DNA from: Diaporthe sp. PMI_573
Lineage: Eukaryota > Ascomycota > Sordariomycetes > Diaporthales > Diaporthaceae
Reading direction: 5' to 3'
DNA length: 64,000 nt
Assembly (NCBI GenBank): GCA_021399435.1
Contig: JAJTUP010000017.1
Location: forward strand, 1,116,001 to 1,180,000
Position numbers and translations under genes: made by a program
Notes under the pieces: model-generated
The model's input: only the letters and a program-made list of their open reading frames with translations
Database searches by the model: none
What the model was told of the DNA's origin: nothing
Part shown: positions 1 to 10,334 of the stretch, piece by piece
How the letters are laid out: every line of letters begins with the position of its first letter
Numbering within the stretch: position 1 is the first letter of the stretch

Positions 1-846
1 GCGAGAATGTTCTTTCCATCTATCACCTTCTTGCGACCCTCTTCGCCAATTTCGGCTATTGTGAGTGCCGCCAACTCCTCATGCTCGGGCCAGTCCTCTG
101 CCTTGGCACGCTCCTCCAGAGCTACCGTGAATCCATGCAGACAGGCCTCGGGGCCGGGGACTTGAGTAGGTAAGTCCTCGACCGATTGGGAAGTCGACCG
201 CTTCTTGTGTCCTCCTGTTTGAACCGTGATAAACCACTCGCGAACCGTGTCCTGTGGCCGCATCTGGTTAATCTGAAGTAGTGCTAATTTGCAATGCGGA
301 ATCCTCTCCAAAAACCTAGTGAAGTCCAACGGATCGCGGATCGGTGAGTCCAGGCTATTGTCAACTTTGATGCATTTGCATTCGACCATCCCCAAGCCGG
401 CATAGAGACCCTTCCCTTCGACTGTCAATTGCTTCTGAGAGGGCCGACGATGATCAGGCTCCTTGAGCATCGCTGGCGGGCTAGGTGATACGTCGGAATT
501 GTCGACTTTGACAGTCTGGATCGCGGGGGTGGTAATCACGGAACCGTTTTCCTGGCTGTTGGCTGTGGTTGCCTCACCCTCCGCGCCGCCGGCAATGACC
601 GAATCGTTTTCTTTGCTGTTAATTAAGGTTTCCTCATCCTCCTCGTTGCTCACTTCGGTAGCCTCCTCGTGGCCTTCAATATGCCCGGTATTGTTCTCAT
701 TGGGCCGAAGAAACTGTGATGACGCATCATCGGACTCTATCTCGTTTGCGCTTGCGGGGCCGGTTTGCTCACTACAAAAGTCAGCTTGATCTCGCACCGA
801 TGAGCTATATTTGTGACACACTTCTTCGCTTGACAACGCAAGTTAT
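1..846 (-). CDS. partial acidic uncharacterised protein, runs off left edge
   Basis: Reading the complement, one frame stays open from about 846 down to base 1, so the gene's 3' end lies outside the window. The translated part has an acidic Ser/Glu/Asn-rich N-terminal half with two similar segments (SKENDSVIAGGAEGEA and NSQENGSVITTP). A more ordered half follows, with MVECKCIKVDNSLDSPIRDP, LDFTRFLERIPHCKLALLQ and DTVREWFITVQTGG. Just upstream, at about 845, the frame meets a stop. The 5' boundary is therefore probably a splice acceptor (TTGTCAAG) and the start exon was not resolved. I do not recognise the family. Composition and frame continuity over 280 codons support a real gene; start, end and function are unknown. 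Confidence 0.6.
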
Positions 847-849
847 CGA

Positions 850-1650
850 TGCGATCTTGCGCCAGGTTGGCCATCTTGACAACTACGATAACTTGGAGGA
901 GGACCGCGCCGAAATGAACAACTAGCAAAAGGACCGAGACTACGTAAGGCTTGGGATCAACTGAAGAAAGATTCGTGAGGAACCTAGGAAAATAGCCACG
1001 CCAGTGGTCTCCGTCTTTTATCTGAGAAGCGTCTCTTTGAATCACTCACGCTGAGCCTGTGTGGGGCGGCTGCCTGGTTCATATACGTACCTAGGTACCC
1101 ATGTATTTATGGCTGGTTCGCCCCGCCGCTCGAAGTTGAGCCGCATCCGTGTCGGGGTTTCTCTCCCCCCCTCCCCCTTCCTCTCCAGCTCAGTGTTTAT
1201 GTTTTGCATATGGCAATCCTGCTCGTTACAAGTGGAACGAATCCAAGCGAGCTGTGCATACGAGGGCAAAAGGTAACAGGTGTCCTCAGGATGGCCGTGT
1301 TTGTTACGGCGCTGGGCTTGCTAACCACTTAAAAGAGAATATAAGAATTTAACAGCAAAGCCACTATACTATGTAAATACTCAAGAGAAAATACCCACTT
1401 CATAGTTAATTTTAATAGAATATGGCTATTCTCTAAGTGGTGCATAACCCGGAATGTACTCACAATGCTCACACCGCTCGCCTGGCTTGACCAACGTCCC
1501 TTCTTTAGGTGGTGGGCGTCGTGCACGTGACTTGGAGTGGGGTTGACTTGTCTCAGCTTTTCTACCACATCGAGCTGTGTTCTCTCAACTTTACTGCATG
1601 TGGCGGCCCGGGATTCAACGAACGGCTTGACGGATAGTCATCTTCTCAAG
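850..1650. other. intergenic, no supported gene
   Basis: Only short overlapping frames of under 105 codons on both strands. The frame at 737-1045 on the minus strand could hold a 5' exon of the left-edge gene, because it encodes a hydrophobic segment (VVSVLLLVVHFGAVLLQVI), but no splice join was convincing. Nothing else was recognised. Confidence 0.4.
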
Positions 1651-1652
1651 TC

Positions 1653-2168
1653 ATGGAAAGTGCCTCAAACTCTGCGGAGGCGCCGGAAGCTCAATGGAGG
1701 GATGGCTTCAGAAAGAGGATCCACAATGCGCTTGAGTTCCTCAGAGGTCAAAAAGCTTTTGGGAAGACGCAGTCCCGCCATTTCAACGCCTTCAATCAGA
1801 CGTATTTGAACGACCAAAAGTTTCGAAGGGAGGTTGAAAAGCTCAGTCCGTTTGAGATGGAAGTCTTCTGCATCTCATCGACCCTGTCGCAACTGGAAGA
1901 CGATTCACTGTACTTCACAGCTGCCGACGTAACGAAAGCTCTTGCCCTTAAATTACAAGATCAGAAGCGTGGCGAGATACGCGACAGAAAGTCACACATG
2001 CAGGCCTATATATCTATTAGACGGGGGGCGCTGCAGATGGACTACAATTACCCCCAACCGTCCTGCCATATTCTGGCACTACGGGCAGGGTGTCTTTCTT
2101 CCTTGCGACCCGCGCGACCCGCGCATGATAAGCAACGGGCTTTCCCCGCCACTCCATACCCTCTCTAG
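1653..2168 (+). CDS. orphan ORF, probably decaying at its 3' end
   Basis: An ATG-initiated frame of 171 codons. The first ~115 residues look protein-like, with helical charged segments such as AQWRDGFRKRIHNALEFL and a folded-looking LSPFEMEVFCISSTLSQLED. The last ~50 residues are Arg/Pro/Ala-rich and read like translated non-coding DNA, so the true gene probably either has an intron after about 1980 or is truncated there. AT-rich debris lies immediately downstream. No domain was recognised and no function is proposed. Confidence 0.35.
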   Translation: MESASNSAEAPEAQWRDGFRKRIHNALEFLRGQKAFGKTQSRHFNAFNQTYLNDQKFRREVEKLSPFEMEVFCISSTLSQLEDDSLYFTAADVTKALALKLQDQKRGEIRDRKSHMQAYISIRRGALQMDYNYPQPSCHILALRAGCLSSLRPARPAHDKQRAFPATPYPL

Positions 2169-2299
2169 CTCCTGCTGGGAACAATGTTTTCGTCAGATCA
2201 GGCAGCCTATACAACTATCCTTGAAGATTTGTCCTGACATCGCAGTGGAAGTCCGCATCTTCTCGGACATAATCTTGCCCCTCTACTTTTTTACCTATA

Positions 2300-3250
2300 C
2301 CTTGCTGACTTAGTATACCTAGCTGTTTTGGGAAGATAGATTGATAAGTGTTCTATATAGGTCGAAATTCGAAGAAACTGGACGATGAATTCGTAAGTAG
2401 GAAGTTATATAGGCATTATTAAAGATGTCTTTTATTACTCGTTAAATTTGTTTAGTGGCTAACATGATTTTTAATTGTCGAAGTATTAATTTGACAGCTT
2501 TGTCACTATTGTGATCTAGGAATTTAGAGAACGTGGTATTTTCTGTGTCGCTTGCCGCTATACTGGAGCGGTCTACGAATTTCTCGGTAGGTACTGCTTC
2601 TAACCTGCCCTAAAAATAAGTATTTTAATAAGTAATCTTTTTAGTATAGATGGACTAGAACTTATTGAGAAATAGGAGATATTTAGTCTACATTTCCCTG
2701 TCCCACGAAGCATTATAGTAGAGCAAAGCTATAATGTACCTCGCTATATCAACTACTGCCGATACCAGTTTCAAGCTGACAGGCGGCAGTAGATTAGGGG
2801 TTCTTGTAAGGAGTAAACGGGTGGCTTGAAATAAAGTCGTCGGCAGATAAAACTTACAGTAGCTAGTTTATAGCGTAAGGATAAAATAAATATATTTAAG
2901 GATAATCAACTTATAATAAAGAGTCGACAGAGCTTCCTAATCCTTGTCATTGACTTCCATAAATCTCTCTATATTAACCCAGCCCTAAGATCGCTTTACT
3001 TCTTGAGAGGTACCGCCAGAGGTTGTTGATTACCTACAAAGTCAAGGTCTCGAGATTGTAATTATTAGGTTAAGTCTTTATCCTTAGGAAGGGAAATTAA
3101 GATTAGAGTAGGTTTAGAACCTTTGGTTCATAAGATCTATAAACTAAAAGCTAAGGGAAAAGAAAACTAAAGAATATGGCCTTTTGTGTGGGAGGACTTA
3201 GACTATAGCGTCTAAGCGCTATTTAAGAAGTTATATGGTAGCATAGAGCC
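2300..3250. other. AT-rich degenerate block
   Basis: About 950 bp with high A+T, many TA and TAG/TAA triplets and no open frame on either strand, between normally composed flanks. This is the texture expected of an old transposon eroded by C-to-T mutation (repeat-induced point mutation, RIP), but no terminal repeats or transposase motif were found, so the origin is unassigned. Confidence 0.4.
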
Positions 3251-3253
3251 TTA

Positions 3254-3480
3254 TTAAAAGAGGGCTGTAGTCAAGTGCCTATACCTTTTAATGTCTTTTA
3301 ATACAGTAAGTGAAGCAGTGGGTAGATACTCACCATTTGCCGACGAAGACACCTTAGACAGATATTCATCCACTCCGGTAAGAAGTTGAAGACTGTGTTC
3401 CAAGTTCTTATTGTCTTCCTGGAGCCTGTCAAGCTGGCTCTTCTGCGACGTGGCCAAAGCTAGGCAACCCAGTATATCGC
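3254..3480 (-). pseudogene. isolated exon remnant with coiled coil
   Basis: A minus-strand frame, without an ATG, encodes SQKSQLDRLQEDNKNLEHSL followed by LTGVDEYLSKVSSSANG. It ends at a good donor (GTGAGTATC, about 3332). The sequence is a short amphipathic coiled coil. The next exon would fall in the AT-rich block at 2300-3250, where nothing readable remains, so this is most likely the 5' remnant of a gene whose body has been destroyed. The family is not recognised. Confidence 0.3.
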
Positions 3481-3578
3481 GAATGCATGACCCTGACGTA
3501 AGTCTCGAGGGATCTCGTGACTTCTAAACAACATACTTCATTACGAGTTGTGAAACAATTTTTCTCTCGCTACTGAAA

Positions 3579-4131
3579 ATGTTTCCTGCCACAGCTAGTA
3601 ACGAACGGTTTCTCTCGGGGCCCGCTCGATCTATTCCATTTAATCTCTCGCGATCAACGACATATTCGCGGGCTGTGACGACCTCTAGTGGTGTGGTGCA
3701 AGAACTGACCATTTCAGAAAAGTTCGAGACCATCATCGAGGAGTTGGACCGCCTCAATGCAAATCTGGCCCAGCAGCAAAGCAACACGCAACACTTGCTG
3801 GACGAGATCGAGGCTCTGAAACGCATGACAGGAGAACATCAGGAAGGCGCAAAATACTGCAAAAATCAGCACAACAAAGCGCAAGAGCACATTGAGAAGC
3901 TCGAGAAACAATACGATGGTCTTGACAACAGGAACTTTCTGATCGGTGTTGACCTCGGCCCACGAAGAAAATGTCATCCAAGAGCTGCAGCAGAAGATTA
4001 ATAACGGGAAGAAGGACACACTGCGCCACAGCCACCTTTTCCGCAAGTCATCTGAGGCTGATCCCGATGGTGAACGTAATACACCCGACGAGCCCGACTG
4101 GTTCAGCGTGGAGGTATTTGAGTTAGGTTAG
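3579..4131 (+). pseudogene. coiled-coil protein remnant with frameshift
   Basis: The ATG at 3579 opens a frame with a Ser/Thr/Arg-rich N-terminus followed by a long heptad region (FETIIEELDRLNANLAQQQ, then HLLDEIEALKRM and KAQEHIEKLEKQYDGL). The coiled coil continues in the next frame after about 3945 (HEENVIQELQQKINNGKKD) and ends at a stop at 4131. The only GT..AG pair between the frames is too short for an intron, so a one-base indel is the simplest reading. It points away from the coiled-coil remnant at 3254-3480. No catalytic domain is visible. Confidence 0.35.
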
Positions 4132-4134
4132 GAA

Positions 4135-4642
4135 AGCGACCTGGCAGTAATTGCAATGCCTCTTGCGCTCAATCACATGGTTGTTCCACTCTGTAACACA
4201 GATACTTAGCTTGGTACATTTTTTCCTATCTTGAGCGCGATTTAACATGGATTCAGTCGTCTTACTTTCAACGGATGTGATCCAACTTTTGACGAGGTTC
4301 ATGAACAATTGCTCACCAGTTAACTTCCCGGACAGAATTTCTGAACCCAACCGTGAGACCATCGCGGGTACAACCAGAATCGATCAATTACGAGTCCTTG
4401 AAAGAGGCACCTGTGCCCAGAGCAGGCATGACAGAATTCATTTCGCTGGGTTTTGGTGATGTAAAGTAAGGAGCGTAGTCTGGAAAAGGAAGGAAAAAAA
4501 AAAGAAGGAAAAAACATGCGTTGCAAAGCTTCCCCGTTCTCCCCTAGATTGTTTTTCTAGTGTAGATCTCAACTGTGCGGGCACGCCCATGCTATCCTAG
4601 CCGGTATACCATGGTGTGGGTGGTAGAGGATTTGCAAATATG
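4135..4642. other. intergenic; 3' flank of the acidic paralogue A
   Basis: No gene. The part next to 4642 is the 3' flank of the minus-strand gene. It keeps patchy similarity to the 3' flank of its paralogue downstream of 12414: the shared block GGGCGTGCCCGCA lies about 50-85 bp past both stop codons. The duplication therefore included untranslated sequence. Confidence 0.45.
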
Positions 4643-5692
4643 TTACCATGGCAGATTCCAAGCCCCCATGGGATGGCTTAACTCAAACCAAGTGTCGCCG
4701 GGGGACGGATGGCGGCGCCTCCTTTCCATCTCCATCTCCTGTCGCTCCGCCTTCTCCTTCTCCCGGTCCCGCCAGATGCCGACGAACTCGAACACTTCCG
4801 GAGCAGTGGGCGGAGGAGCTCCAGGTCTTGTACCGTGTGGAGCCATGAACACCATTTCGCGAGACATCCTCAGCTTCAGGTAACCGTTACCGATGAATAC
4901 GAATGACAGTTCATACTTGCCATCCGAGCTTTTCACCTTCACAGGTTTCCGGCTCGCGCGTTTCCGAGGGCGGAATGGCCCAAAGCCGCAGTTGATATTC
5001 CAATTGAGATACAAACCTCCATACATGTTAGTCTCACCACCGGACATCTGCTCCTTGACTTCGGGATCATCCGCGTCATCATCTGTATCGTCTAGGTGAT
5101 AGAACTCGACGGTTTTGGTGGGATAGAGATCGCGGTTGTAGAAATGGTTGACATGATCGCTGCAGAATAGCTTAAACCCATGTTGTGCGAGTGATTCGAT
5201 AGGAATGGTCCTGTGCTCCTTCTTGGCCTTCCTGAGAGATTTGTATGCGGCACGAACCTCCTCTTCCTTGGTCCTCTCAAATTCTAGTTGTCGAACTTTG
5301 TCCATCTGCTCTTGGAGCTTTTCCCGCTTCCTTTCCTCGCGCTCTTCTTTCAGCTCGTAGTAGTCGTCGGCGTCAGATCCGTCGTACGATCTCTCCGACT
5401 CGTCGTTATCGTACTCAAACTGGCAGCCACACTCAGAGTCTTCGCCGCCGCACTCGCAATCCTCGCCTTCCTCCTTGAGCTGTTCGAAATCATCTCTCGG
5501 TTCGCTCTCCTCTTCCAGCTCCGAGAGGTCCTCATCAAAATCGTAGCCATTCCCTTCACTGTATCTTGTGCAGCCCCCAATAGATCTGACAGCCAGGACT
5601 CGATAATACCATGAAGGGAGAGGGCGGCTGTCGCTCTGCAAACGAGGCTTCGAAACGCGCGAGGCCCGTGGCCGAATTACGTCCTGTATGTA
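4643..5692 (-). CDS. acidic coiled-coil orphan protein, paralogue A
   Basis: Frame open from a stop just upstream of 5692 to the stop at 4643, about 350 residues. Order of parts: basic start (IRPRASRVSKPRLQSDSRP), WYYRV motif, acidic stretch with a compact Cys cluster (CECGGEDSECGC), charged coiled coil (YYELKEEREERKREKLQEQ), then a C-terminal region with GFKLFCSDHVNHFY, RASRKPVKVKSSDGKYEL, GNGYLKLRMSREMVF and EVFEFVGIWRD, ending HPMGAWNLPW. It aligns almost end to end with the protein at 11341-12414, roughly two-thirds identical by eye. Similarity includes residues upstream of 5641, but this copy has no in-frame ATG before the coiled coil. Either a 5' exon is joined at the TACAG acceptor near 5693, or the start has been lost. 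The family is not named in my memory; function unknown. Confidence 0.6.
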   Translation of the reverse strand, partial: YIQDVIRPRASRVSKPRLQSDSRPLPSWYYRVLAVRSIGGCTRYSEGNGYDFDEDLSELEEESEPRDDFEQLKEEGEDCECGGEDSECGCQFEYDNDESERSYDGSDADDYYELKEEREERKREKLQEQMDKVRQLEFERTKEEEVRAAYKSLRKAKKEHRTIPIESLAQHGFKLFCSDHVNHFYNRDLYPTKTVEFYHLDDTDDDADDPEVKEQMSGGETNMYGGLYLNWNINCGFGPFRPRKRASRKPVKVKSSDGKYELSFVFIGNGYLKLRMSREMVFMAPHGTRPGAPPPTAPEVFEFVGIWRDREKEKAERQEMEMERRRRHPSPGDTWFELSHPMGAWNLPW

Positions 5693-5742
5693 CTATGACC
5701 TGACTATAGCCGTTTCCAGTAAAGTATAGCATTTCCATCTTA

Positions 5743-6228
5743 GTGAAAGGGCCTTCTGGAGGGATGGGTTCGGCTTCACTTAATGGTACAGCCGGTCAAG
5801 GATTTTGTTTCGGAATGAGCAGCCGACCGGTCCGACTGCAGCGCGTCTGTGCCGAGAGACTGCCGGGCTCATTCTTCTCATTTAGATACACGGTAGCCGT
5901 CAGATCGTGGGCCGCTCGATTGACCTTTGATTCGTCATTTCAAGTAAGATTCCATTGCCAATATCATCGGACCAAGGTTTAGCCTCATCTTCGTGGCCAT
6001 CAGCAAGAGCTAGACCTTTCGCTGATGATAACCCTCTCCTTATTTTTCAATACGGACCCAGTGACTTTTTTTCTCTCTTCGTTCTGGCCGGGGAAGGGGA
6101 CATGGCCGGCGGATGAGGACTTGTGCATCTGTGGTGGAACCTAACAGAACTCGCATTTGCTTTTGCTACGGTACGTGAGGTAGTGACCGGACAAGAAGGA
6201 AATTGAACGAACCTGAAAGAACGACCAA
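5743..6228. other. intergenic
   Basis: About 490 bp upstream of paralogue A. Only short shadow frames; no promoter element could be assigned with confidence. Confidence 0.4.
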
Positions 6229-7984
6229 TTATGAAGCCCTCTGTTCAAGCTTCGCAATCATGTCCAAAAGCTTTCCAACGTCTTGGGAGCTGGGTGCTGT
6301 CCGGACGGGTTCGGCCGAGCTCGAGCTAGGATTTCGGAGTCGTTTTTCTCGCACAGGCGTGCTCCAGGCTTTGTAAAGATAAGCATACAGCGGCAGGGGG
6401 GATACATAGCAAGGATGAGGGCTAGGGCAGAACAATGTAGAGCGGGCTTCCTGTCAGGAAGCGGCGGCAGCGGTTCGGTATCAGCATACAACGGAAGACC
6501 ACTCTACAGTAACTAACCGCCCTTCCCTTGGTACCGAGAAGTCACATTGGCGTCCTTCTCTATTGTCTTTAGCCTGGTGACTCATTTGCAAATCGATTGA
6601 AGCCGTGCCATGGATATAATTATGTACTTTGTAGATGGCAAGCCTCGGGGATCTTGCAAGCGAGCTTAATTGCTCTAGACTTTGAGCACAGGCCGAGTTT
6701 CTCGGGTCCAAGAGACCGATGATGTCGGGGGCCCGACGGAGGCGGAAATCCAGAGAGGCAGGAGATGAGCCCAGTTTTTGCGCTGCTTCCTCTGCAACAC
6801 TCGCGGGGCTGTTATCCAAGGTCAACGCTTGCACCAATCTTCATCCTAGTATTGGACAGGCCTTTGAGCGAGATTGTCGTGAAAAGTCTGAAGATGGAGC
6901 TGCTGATGTATAGAAGGGCCATGGTCTTGCCGTCCTTCCGAGGAAGGCCGTACGATTGACCGTTGTCACAGGCCTATGCCAAAAAGGCCAATGTCTGGAT
7001 AGACAAGGCCTCGGGTGTCGGTTCGGTGATATCTAGTCGCGGTGGCTGTACGGGCTTGGTTTATCCGAGGGTCTCCGCGTCGCCTCTTGGCTTGTTGCGG
7101 AGGCTGTCGAGATGCCGTCCTCGAAGCTGCTCATGGTGACTGATTAGATCTGGTTCACCTGGCGGATAAGTAACAAAAGCACTCCGATGGAAGCAGCTTC
7201 AGGAGAGAGCGGATGTAAACGTGGTCCCAAGTCCCTATTAGATGATGTTGAGCTCCTTCTCTCCGAGGTTTAAGCAGCAGAGCAGCCTTTGCTCTTAGTC
7301 ACTGAGGTGATGGTTTCCCGAGAACGAAAGCCGACTGTCTTTCGGGCTGGATCAGCATAGAACGTGTACCGCGTCAGACCACGTATGGCATGCAATGCAA
7401 GAGTTCCTGGCAGAGTCGGCTGCTCGAGTTTTCGAATGAGTTTCTCGATTTCCTGAGGGCACATGTGGTAGTGATCTCGACATTGGGCAGCAGCTCTAAG
7501 GGTGAAGCAGTCTCGAAAATCTGAGGTCACACGCCGTTGACGACTTAAGTAACCAGACAGGGAAAAAGAAAAAAATAATAATAATAATAGATGCCCCTTA
7601 AAGTTTTCGGGTGGATCCAAAGTTTGGAAGTAAGGCCACACCACGAGTGAAGGGATAGAGTCCCTTGCTACCAATCCAGCTTAACATAAGGATCTAGTGC
7701 TTCAAACAGAGCGCTGAGAGATTGCGAGCTTTGTTTTCAAACATATAATGAATTCAATTGAGAATTGATCGACTGGAATTTGATCCTCAAGTGTTTTAAA
7801 TGAGTAATAGGAATTTTCGACACACGTAGACTGAGACACGGAAATTGCATGCGTCAATGCGACAAGCAGTCTGCCTTCGCGCGCGTCAGAAAGCGGAGTT
7901 ACCATCAATATGGACATATGTATGACCATCCAATGCAATCACTCGATCTTTTTCCGAGTTCATTAATATGGGAGGGTTTTCGGG
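6229..7984 (-). pseudogene. degenerate minus-strand gene of unknown family
   Basis: Protein-like pieces follow one another on the minus strand but in shifting frames: near 7750-7700 (KARNLSALFEALDPYVKLDW), 7500-7270 (QEIEKLIRKLEQPTLPGTL), 6770-6500 (RLAIYKVHNYIHGTASIDLQ, then EGRQCDFSVPREGRLVTVEW), 6490-6400 (EPLPPLPDRKPALHCSALAL) and 6400-6229 (LYKAWSTPVREKRLRNPSSS, then VGKLLDMIAKLEQRAS and a stop). Frame changes at about 6495 and 6400 lack splice signals, and stops occur between the other pieces. I read this as a decayed gene of about 500 codons. The CDFSVP...VTVEW segment recalls some fungal HeLo/kinase-like accessory proteins, but that is only an impression. Confidence 0.35.
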
Positions 7985-8115
7985 CTTCGACGTAGAGTAC
8001 ATAGTTCTGGTCCTGCCCTCTTGCTCCCTCTGCCTACGACTCGTCACCCAATCCCCCTTTGCACATTATGAGGTTTCAAATCCTCTCATTCCCTTTTTAG
8101 AATCTTGAATCAGCA

Positions 8116-8944
8116 ATGGTACTCACAAAATTTCGGTCAGAGGCCTTAGATGGCCTCTGCTCTCAGGACCGGCTCGACCTGATGGAATCCATCGACAGTC
8201 TTCGCTCCCAAGGGATCGATCATTTTGTGTCCCTCCCACAAATCATAGTCTGCGGCGATCAGTCGTCAGGGAAAAGCTCTGTTTTGGAGGCCGTGTCTGG
8301 CGTGTCCTTTCCCGTGAGGAGCAATCTTTTCACACGCTTCCCCACTGAGCTTGTCCTGCGTAGGACATCTCAAGTTGGCGCTCGTGTTTCCATTGTTCCA
8401 CACCTCTAGAAGTGAATCCGAGAAGGCTACACTAACCAGCTGCGAAGAAGAGCTGGAGGATTTCGAAGGCTTTTCTGCTCTAATAGATACCGCCAAGTCC
8501 GTCATGGGTATCTCGGCACGCGGCAAGACATTCGCGAAGGATCTACTGCGTGTTGAAATATCTGGGCCCGGTCGTCCTCACCTTACGATTGTTGATCTCC
8601 CTGTCCTCATTCATTCTCAGATAAAGCAACAGACGGCGTCGGACGTTCAGCTGATCCAGGATGTAGTCGAATCTTACATGAAGGAGCCGCGAAGTATCAT
8701 CCTTGCTGTTGTTTCGGCGAAGAACGATTTCGCAAACCAAGTCGTTTTGAAGCTAGCACGTTCAGCAGACGCTGATGGGTCCCTAGAGGCGTGGTCCGCG
8801 GCGGACCGCCCTACATGCGGTTCGGGCTGTGACACTTCTATCAATGCAGCCGGACTTATGGAAGCAGATATGTACGTCGGAAGATTTTGTGACCGAGTTT
8901 CTTTCTTTGTTGCGGACCCAACTGATCTGAATGAGGACGTGTAG
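8116..8944 (+). pseudogene. dynamin-like GTPase, N-terminal fragment, inactivated
   Basis: Starts at an ATG and shows the dynamin-family G1 P-loop GDQSSGKSS (residues 47-55), the switch I region SNLFTRFPTELVLRR, and, one frame further on, SGPGRPHLTIVDLPVLIHSQ and SYMKEPRSIILAVVSAKNDF. These match fungal dynamin-related (Mx/DRP-like) GTPases, membrane-remodelling enzymes. Three lesions are visible: a +1 frameshift at about 8400 (the frame ends VSIVPHL and resumes SRSESEKATL), a change of the invariant DLPG to DLPV (codon GTC at 8603), and loss of similarity after VVLKLARSADADGS, before the G4 motif TKPD. Middle and effector domains are absent. It sits between the two inverted acidic paralogues. 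Confidence 0.8.
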
Positions 8945-9222
8945 TACTTCAATCAGGTCTCCAATGGATAGCGAAAGCGTCAGAGGACACCTTAGCTAGT
9001 GCATAATAGGAATGGAATGTGGCTACAACCATAACATATCGATGACCAGGATATTCATAACAAAGAAGCAAACATGGTGTTTGGTCCAAGATAGAACAAC
9101 ATCCAGAGCACACATATTCCCCTTAGCCCTCTCGAACAGCTATTCCAGTACGGTCTGATGCTCCCGTATGTCTTTGTCTATTTCCGCCTACCCCCGAATC
9201 CCTCCGTTTCGTCCTCACCTGG

Positions 9223-10334
9223 TCAGGGCAAACCTATTTCCTCAAATTCCTCAAGATCATTGACATTCTCTGTATCCTCCTTCAGATCGACTCTGCAGCC
9301 GGAGCCTTTGTCCTCGCTTACTTCTCGGCGTTTCGAAACGTGATTGGTGTTCTCCCATATATCTTGCTCTGCAAGTAATTTAGCCTCTTTCTGCCTGAGC
9401 TCTCTTTTTATCTTTCTCCTCCCCTTCGCATTCGGTTTTCTCGCAGAAATAGCCTCTGATGTGACCTCTGGTACCAACACCGTATTTCTTTCACATGAGG
9501 GTTGAGCAACTTTCAAAGCCTGTCGCTTCTCTGGTTCTGACGCAATCTCTTGCTGAGGTTTTAGCTCAGATCCTGGCCAAGCCGAGGGAGGCCTTTCTGG
9601 CACCTCAATAGGAACATGAGCTACGCCAAGACACGTTGGGCGTGTCAAGAGATTTTCATTGAGCAGCTCGAGAAGCCCGTTGACGAAAATTTCACTGATC
9701 GCCATGGTCTTGCGATCGGTGTTTAGAACATGACGACATTCGAGCTCTTCCGCGGGGTTCTGGAAAAGAGACCTCAATCGAGCTTTGAAATAGCTGTTGA
9801 TCCACGTATCGTCGACGCTTGGGTTTGGATATGCTTCCTGTATCAGGTTGAGCACGAGAGAAATGGGTAACCCAGCACCAAGTCTGTCGACTTCGCTCTT
9901 GGCGAGCTCCTCCAGGGATTGCAATCCGTGGCCTCGAGCGAAGGCGTAGACCCGGATGCTTGTTGTGCACTCGGCGACAAGCCTTTCGAATTCGGACTGT
10001 CCTTTTGGCCTGAGACACTGGTACGTGTCTGTGAAGAGGTAATGGACGAGCACGTGTCCGACATCTTGAGAAACGTTTTCGAGGAAAAGGGCCGTGCTAA
10101 ATGAAGAACAAAGGGCGCCCAGCTTTGAGTGTTTCCGAAGCAGAGGACTAGGGACACTGTATCTCGCCCCTCCCTTACAGCAAAGAGTTATGCTGGACGC
10201 CGAGTACGGGCTATTGTCCAACATTAGCAGTCGTCAACCCTGCGATCGATGTTCACTTACGATGTTTCGGGCCGCGTGTCGACTGCTTCAGCCGAGGCAT
10301 CTGCCGCTGGCAAAATAGGCGTGTTTTTTTTCAT
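9223..10334 (-). CDS. BTB/POZ-like domain protein with basic C-terminal tail
   Basis: Two exons on the complement: 10334-10261 and 10210-9223, separated by a 50-bp intron with donor GTAAGTG, branch CTGCTAATG and acceptor ACAATAG. The product is 353 residues. After a short leader comes a BTB-like fold: LCCKGGARYSVPSPLLRKHS, a LFLENVSQDVGHVLVHYLFT core helix pair, RVYAFARGHGLQSLEELAKS, and LPISLVLNLIQEAYPNPSVD. The C-terminal ~130 residues are low-complexity and basic (NAKGRRKIKRELRQKEAK), then acidic at the end. Fungal BTB proteins of this type are usually of unknown function and may mediate protein-protein contacts. The frame is intact and the start ATG at 10334 is the only one giving the spliced frame. 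It overlaps no neighbour; the dynamin relic is convergent to it. Confidence 0.75.
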
